From Flavobacterium sp. ACN2 (GTDB lineage Bacteria; Bacteroidota; Bacteroidia; Flavobacteriales; Flavobacteriaceae): DNA of 64,000 bases. The stretch is from the NCBI RefSeq assembly GCF_002303885.1, contig NZ_MRCM01000006.1, forward strand, positions 208,522 to 272,521, read 5' to 3'. Under the pieces are notes generated by a model that saw only the letters and a list, made by a program, of their open reading frames with translations, did no database searches and was not told where the DNA came from. Positions 59,815 to 64,000 of this stretch are shown here, piece after piece. The translations under genes were made by a program, and so were the position numbers. Every line of letters begins with the position of its first letter. Positions within the stretch are counted from its first letter, which is position 1.

Positions 59815-59822
59815 TAATTTTG
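59815..59822 (+). promoter_or_regulatory. -7 element of the oxidoreductase gene (TAATTTTG)
   Basis: An exact TAnnTTTG match 21 bases before the start codon; no TTTG at -33, consistent with activator dependence. Confidence 0.6.
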
Positions 59823-59842
59823 CTTCATAAAATTTAATAATT

Positions 59843-60814
59843 ATGAAAGCAGCAGTAGTTTATACAAAAGGCGAATTGCCAAAATATGCAGAGTTTCCGG
59901 AACCAATTGCATCAAATGAAAATGAAGTTTTGGTTTCGATAAAAGCCGTAGCCATTACAAATCTGGATAAAGGCATTGCAAGCGGAGATCATTATTCTTC
60001 GGAAAAAGAAAATCAAAACGGATTTATAGTCGGAAGTGACGGAATTGGAGTTCTAGAAAACGGAACAAGAGTTTATGCCCGCGGAATCTCAGGAACAATC
60101 GCCGAAAAAGCTTTAGTAGAGCAAAACCGAATGGTGGTTTTACCAGACGAAATTGACGATGCAACGGCCGCAGCAATGCCAAATGCGGTTGCAGGTTCGG
60201 CAATGGCGCTTCGTTTTAAAGCTGGAATAAAGCCTGGTGAAACCGTTTTAATAAATGGAGCAACTGGTTTTACAGGACAAATGGCAGTTCAAATTGCAAA
60301 ACATTACGGGGCTAAGAACATTATTGTTACGGGAAGAAACGAAAAAGGCCTTGAAAATCTTTTAGAGATTGGTGCAGATGAAATTGTTTCCCTAAAACAA
60401 GAAGACGAATCTTTTGTTTCTCAGTTAAAAGAAATACATAAAAATACTCCAATAGATATTGTAATTGATTATTTATGGGGACATTCGGCAGAACTTATTC
60501 TTTCCGTTTTAAAAGGAAAAGGAAACTTTACGCATAAAACGAGATATGTTTCTGTAGGTTCAATGTCTGGAGATACTATTCAATTATCTGCACAGATTTT
60601 ACGAAGCGTTGATCTTCAGTTATCCGGTTCAGGATTAGGAAGCTGGACAAAAGAAGAAGTCAAATTGTTGTTTTCTGAAATACTTCCTGAAATGTTTCTT
60701 TTGGCTTCAAAAAATATACTAAAAGTAAATATTGAAACCGTTCATTTATCGGATATTGAGAAAATGTGGAATGCAGAACTTTCTGATGGGAAACGCTTGG
60801 TAGTTCTTGTTTAA
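59843..60814 (+). CDS. Quinone-oxidoreductase-like medium-chain dehydrogenase
   Basis: This is a 323-residue medium-chain dehydrogenase/reductase of the zinc-free quinone oxidoreductase group. The N-terminal GroES-like fold (about 1-120) includes FIVGSDGIGVLENGTRVYARG, and the Rossmann motif is VLINGATGFTGQMAVQIAKHYGA. No structural zinc cysteines are seen. It likely reduces a quinone or an activated enone with NADPH. It lies 124 bases after the Crp/Fnr regulator, its probable controller. The exact substrate is unknown. Confidence 0.87.
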   Translation: MKAAVVYTKGELPKYAEFPEPIASNENEVLVSIKAVAITNLDKGIASGDHYSSEKENQNGFIVGSDGIGVLENGTRVYARGISGTIAEKALVEQNRMVVLPDEIDDATAAAMPNAVAGSAMALRFKAGIKPGETVLINGATGFTGQMAVQIAKHYGAKNIIVTGRNEKGLENLLEIGADEIVSLKQEDESFVSQLKEIHKNTPIDIVIDYLWGHSAELILSVLKGKGNFTHKTRYVSVGSMSGDTIQLSAQILRSVDLQLSGSGLGSWTKEEVKLLFSEILPEMFLLASKNILKVNIETVHLSDIEKMWNAELSDGKRLVVLV

Positions 60815-60816
60815 AG

Positions 60817-60900
60817 CTTCTAAGTTGCTAAGCTTCTAAGTTTTTTTCTTAGAGTCCTAGCAACTCAGCATCTCAGAAACTTAGTATCTTAGTAACTCAA
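60817..60900. repeat. Word-built palindrome running into a coding end (CTAAG words)
   Basis: The left side has CTAAGTTG, CTAAGCTT and CTAAGTTT. The right side, read on the minus strand, is eight-base words of the form nnnCTAAG or nnnCTGAG. The last words (60881-60900) are the final codons and stop of the minus-strand E1 gene. Confidence 0.8.
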
Positions 60901-62857
60901 GGAGAACTTCCTCAAAACGATTTTTTGGTAAAAACTGATCTTCAAGTGCTTTTGTAAACGGAATTGGAGAATCTAAACTCGCTACACGTTTTACAGGAGC
61001 GTCAAGATATTCGAAGCAATTTTCCATAATTAAAGCCGAAATATCACTTGCGATTCCACCAAACATAGTGTCTTCTTGGTAGATTATAGCTTTTCCTGTC
61101 TTTTTTACAGAAGCGAAAATGGTTTCGGTGTCTAAAGGCTGTAAAGTTCTTAAATCAATTAAATCAGCATCAATTTCTGGATGCTTTGCTAAAGTGTCTA
61201 AAGCCCAGTGAACGGGTGCTCCAAACGAAATAATGGTAACAGAATTACCTTCTTTAACCAACGCCGCTTTACCTAAAGGAATAGTGTAATAGTCTGTTGG
61301 AACATCTTGATAAATACTTCTGTATAATAATTTATGTTCGAAGAATAAAACTGGATTCGGATCATTAATAGAGGTATTTAGAAGTCCTTTTGCATCATAA
61401 GGAAATGCAGGATAAACTACTTTTAAACCTGGAGTTTTAGTAAACCAAGCTTCATTGGTCTGCGAGTGAAATGGTCCTGCCTGAGTTCCTCCGCCGCAAG
61501 GCATGCGAACCACAACATCGGCATTTTCACCCCAACGATAATGAGATTTGGCCAATAAATTTACAATTGGATTAAACCCGGTTGAAACAAAATCTGCAAA
61601 CTGCATTTCTACAATTGCTTTATATCCGTTGATTGATAATCCCATTCCTGTCGAAACAATGGCACTTTCGCAAATTGGCGTATTTCGCACTCTATCTTTT
61701 CCAAAAGCATCAACAAAACCATCTGTAATTTTAAAGGCTCCACCGTATTCGGCGATATCTTGCCCCATAAGAACTAAGTTTTTATGACGCCACATAGATT
61801 GCTCCAAACTGTTTCGTATGGCATCTATAAAACGAATATTTGTTGAATCAGAATTATGTGTATATTCTTCATATTGAAATGGTTTATAGACATCATCTAA
61901 TTCTCCACTGTAAGTTGGTTCGATTTCAGGTTCTGCATTTGCCATCGTCCAATTTTCATCAATTTCTTTTTTTATTTCGGCGTGAAATTGTTCGTCTTGT
62001 TCTGCCGTTAAAATTCCGTTTTCCGTTAGATATTTTCTGTAATTGGTAACAGGATCTCTCAGTTCCCATTGATCCATTAAATCGTGAGGAACGTATTTTG
62101 TGCCACTCGCCTCTTCGTGCCCGCGCATTCTGAACGTTTTAAATTCCAACAAAATAGGACGAGGATTTTCTTGCATTTCCTTTTTTAGCTGAGACAATTT
62201 ATTATAAACTTCAACTATATTATTTCCGTCAATAATCCAGCTTTCAATTCCGTAGCCAATTCCTTTATCAGCAAGGTTTTCGCAAGCATATTGTTCGTTG
62301 GTTGGCGTTGAAAGTCCGTAGCCATTATTTTCAATGATAAACATTACAGGCAATTTCCAAACGGCTGCAATATTTAAAGCTTCGTGAAAATCTCCTTCGC
62401 TTGTAGCGCCTTCTCCGGTAAAAACTGCAGTGATTTTTTTATTGTCTTGAAGTCTGTTCGCAAGCGCGATTCCGTCAGCAATTCCTAACTGCGGACCCAA
62501 ATGCGAAATCATTCCAATAATATTATACTCTTGAGTTCCAAAGTGAAAACTTCTGTCTCGTCCTTTGGTAAAACCATTTGCTTTTCCTTGCCATTGCGAG
62601 AATAAACGATGAAGCGGGATTTCTCTTGTTGTAAAAACACCAAGATTTCGGTGCATTGGAAGAATGTACTCTGACTGGTCTAAAACAGCAGTTACTCCAA
62701 CTGCAATGGCTTCTTGTCCTATTCCAGAAAACCATTTAGAGACTTTTCCTTGTCGTATCAGGATCAGCATCTTCTCCTCGATCAATCTTGGCTTTAATAT
62801 CTTTTTATATAAATCTAATAACTCGGTGTTAGTAAGGTTTTGTCGGTAAAAAATCAT
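60881..62857 (-). CDS. 2-oxoacid dehydrogenase E1, fused alpha and beta subunits
   Basis: This ThDP-dependent E1 component of a branched-chain-type 2-oxoacid dehydrogenase complex has 658 residues: alpha part at about 1-330, with GQEAIAVGVTAVL and the ThDP motif TGEGATSEGDFHEALNIAAVWKLP...NN; beta part at about 340-658, with LMGQDIAEYGGAFKIT, MQFADF and the FFEHKLLYR region. The natural fusion is common in Bacteroidetes. E2 and E3 genes are not here. It may decarboxylate valine-, leucine- and isoleucine-derived keto acids for branched fatty acid primers. The final residues (ELLRY) are encoded by repeat words. Confidence 0.92.
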   Translation of the reverse strand: MIFYRQNLTNTELLDLYKKILKPRLIEEKMLILIRQGKVSKWFSGIGQEAIAVGVTAVLDQSEYILPMHRNLGVFTTREIPLHRLFSQWQGKANGFTKGRDRSFHFGTQEYNIIGMISHLGPQLGIADGIALANRLQDNKKITAVFTGEGATSEGDFHEALNIAAVWKLPVMFIIENNGYGLSTPTNEQYACENLADKGIGYGIESWIIDGNNIVEVYNKLSQLKKEMQENPRPILLEFKTFRMRGHEEASGTKYVPHDLMDQWELRDPVTNYRKYLTENGILTAEQDEQFHAEIKKEIDENWTMANAEPEIEPTYSGELDDVYKPFQYEEYTHNSDSTNIRFIDAIRNSLEQSMWRHKNLVLMGQDIAEYGGAFKITDGFVDAFGKDRVRNTPICESAIVSTGMGLSINGYKAIVEMQFADFVSTGFNPIVNLLAKSHYRWGENADVVVRMPCGGGTQAGPFHSQTNEAWFTKTPGLKVVYPAFPYDAKGLLNTSINDPNPVLFFEHKLLYRSIYQDVPTDYYTIPLGKAALVKEGNSVTIISFGAPVHWALDTLAKHPEIDADLIDLRTLQPLDTETIFASVKKTGKAIIYQEDTMFGGIASDISALIMENCFEYLDAPVKRVASLDSPIPFTKALEDQFLPKNRFEEVLLELLRY

Positions 62858-62881
62858 GAAAATTTTTGTTTTTTAGTGTTT

Positions 62882-62889
62882 CAAATATA
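62882..62889 (-). promoter_or_regulatory. -7 element of the E1 gene (TATATTTG)
   Basis: An exact TAnnTTTG match on the minus strand 24 bases before the start codon. Confidence 0.6.
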
Positions 62890-62985
62890 ACAATTTGCGC
62901 CAATTTTATTGGATTATGATATAAAATTTTAATAAGAAATCTGCTTTTAATGCCTGAGCTTAAGATTATTTTCTAAAATATTATC

Positions 62986-62993
62986 TACCTTTG
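62986..62993 (+). promoter_or_regulatory. -7 element of the oxygenase gene (TACCTTTG)
   Basis: An exact TAnnTTTG match 54 bases before the start codon. A 7-bp hairpin (AAAGGTG 63000-63006 with CACCTTT 63014-63020) would be at the very 5' end of the mRNA. Confidence 0.6.
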
Positions 62994-63047
62994 TTAGCGA
63001 AAGGTGCTTATGACACCTTTTATCTTTTAAAATAAAAAATGTAAAGT

Positions 63048-63998
63048 ATGCAAAACATTCCTAGTGTAGACTTACGTGATTTCCTTTCGGACGACCCGAA
63101 ACGTAAACAAAAATTTGTAAATGAAATCGGCAGTGCATTTGAAAACATTGGCTTCGTTGCCTTAAAAGGTCATTTCCTTGATGATCAGTTGGTAAACGAA
63201 CTTTATGGTGAAATTAGAAATTTTTTCGCCTTGCCAATAGAGACTAAGCATAAATATGAAATTCCTGGAATCGGCGGACAAAGAGGTTATGTTTCTTTTG
63301 GAAAAGAACATGCTAAAGGACGCAAAGAAGGAGATTTAAAAGAATTTTGGCATTTTGGTCAATACGTTGACGCAGATTCAAGATGGGCTTCAGAATACCC
63401 AGACAATGTTGAAGTTACCGAATTACCGCGTTTTAATGTAGTGGGTAAAGAAGCGTACCAGAAACTAGAAAAAACAGGGGTTTATGTTTTAAGAGCTTTG
63501 GCTTTACATTTAGGTTTAGATGAGTTTTATTTTGACAATTATGCAAAAGAAGGAAACTCAATCTTAAGACCAATCCATTACCCACCTATTACTTCTGAGC
63601 CAGAAAACGCAATTCGTGCAGCAGCTCATGGTGATATCAACTTGATTACTTTATTAATGGGAGCTCAAGGTAAAGGATTGCAAGTTCAGAACCATAATGG
63701 CGATTGGATCGATGCCATTGCGCAAGATGACGAATTGGTGATCAATGTTGGTGACATGTTGTCTAGACATACTAACAACAAATTAAAATCTACAATTCAT
63801 CAAGTTGTAAATCCGCCAAGAGAATTGTGGGGAACTTCACGTTATTCAATTCCATTTTTCATGCATCCAGTAAGCGATATGCGTTTGGATTGCCTTGAAA
63901 ATTGTATTGATGCAGAAAACCCGAAGAAATATGAAGATATTACTGCTGGAGAGTTCTTATACGAACGTTTAGTAGAATTAGGTTTAATTAAAAAATAA
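63048..63998 (+). CDS. Isopenicillin-N-synthase-family 2-oxoglutarate/Fe(II) oxygenase
   Basis: This is a 316-residue non-heme iron oxygenase. The N-terminal DIOX_N region (about 1-120; PSVDLRDFLSDDPKRKQKFVNEIGSAFENIGFVAL) precedes the 2OG-Fe(II) barrel. The iron ligands are His and Asp in AAHGDINLITLLMG and a distal His in STIHQVVNPP, with the co-substrate arginine in SRYSIPFFMHP. The family includes IPNS and plant dioxygenases. Bacterial members of this length are common and mostly uncharacterised, and beta-lactam synthesis is not implied. The whole gene is present, ending two bases before the window edge. Confidence 0.9.
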   Translation: MQNIPSVDLRDFLSDDPKRKQKFVNEIGSAFENIGFVALKGHFLDDQLVNELYGEIRNFFALPIETKHKYEIPGIGGQRGYVSFGKEHAKGRKEGDLKEFWHFGQYVDADSRWASEYPDNVEVTELPRFNVVGKEAYQKLEKTGVYVLRALALHLGLDEFYFDNYAKEGNSILRPIHYPPITSEPENAIRAAAHGDINLITLLMGAQGKGLQVQNHNGDWIDAIAQDDELVINVGDMLSRHTNNKLKSTIHQVVNPPRELWGTSRYSIPFFMHPVSDMRLDCLENCIDAENPKKYEDITAGEFLYERLVELGLIKK

Positions 63999-64000
63999 AC

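Noticed and set aside
63048..63998. Beta-lactam biosynthesis gene
   Set aside because: The protein belongs to the broad IPNS-like oxygenase family, but no ACV synthetase or other antibiotic genes are present.

Overview
The window looks like a chromosomal segment of a Flavobacterium species (Bacteroidetes). The DNA is AT-rich. Many genes are preceded by an exact TAnnTTTG box, the -7 element of the Bacteroidetes housekeeping sigma factor, and Shine-Dalgarno sequences are essentially absent. Typical Bacteroidetes families are present: SusC/SusD with FecR, DUF4302, a fused E1 alpha/beta 2-oxoacid dehydrogenase, and bifunctional HisB and HisIE. I saw no rRNA, tRNA, insertion sequence, prophage or CRISPR array.

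Layout. 1-8.8 kb: a FecR anti-sigma factor followed by an STN-containing SusC, a SusD, a zinc-metallohydrolase lipoprotein and a DUF4302 lipoprotein, which together form a TonB-dependent uptake locus with trans-envelope signalling. 8.9-9.6 kb: a 57-residue membrane peptide and a lone peptide with a double-glycine-like leader. 9.8-21.7 kb: fabG, a von Willebrand A membrane protein, lysR with a YeiH-type exporter, a secreted protein, an S1/P1-type nuclease, an LtaS-like sulfatase and an OmpR/histidine kinase pair. 21.8-29.7 kb: a complete histidine operon (hisGDCBHAF-IE) behind a leader-peptide attenuator. 29.8-34.1 kb: a CBM9-like secreted protein, an M1 peptidase and a helical protein. 34.3-42.6 kb: leuA, leuB, a second leader-peptide attenuator, then ilvDBNC. 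42.6-48.1 kb: a candidate structured RNA, acs, and a DUF294/CBS protein with an exonuclease-like protein. 48.1-64 kb: a tandem-repeat region, small secreted proteins, an MFS exporter, ndh, two helicases, DUF6155, DUF3817, MscS, a Crp/Fnr regulator with an oxidoreductase, fused 2-oxoacid dehydrogenase E1, and an isopenicillin-N-synthase-like oxygenase.

How the genes work together. The his and ilv operons are each headed by a promoter, a short ORF rich in the codons of the pathway product (His; Ile/Val) and an intrinsic terminator, which is the classical attenuation layout. leuA lacks the C-terminal allosteric domain, so control of that branch may lie mainly at the promoter, where three dyads cluster, and in the leader of the adjacent ilv genes.

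The most unusual structure is outside the genes. Most intergenic gaps, including every gap of the his operon, hold word-built palindromes or related word-built repeats: 60-110 bp stretches made from a short word of about 6-9 bp repeated with drift, followed in most by its reverse complement. The word differs from site to site while the layout is kept. At three sites the word-built arms enclose an unrelated hairpin. I regard this, the roughly 110-bp tandem array at 48.3-48.7 kb, and the candidate RNA at 42.6-42.9 kb as the best leads.
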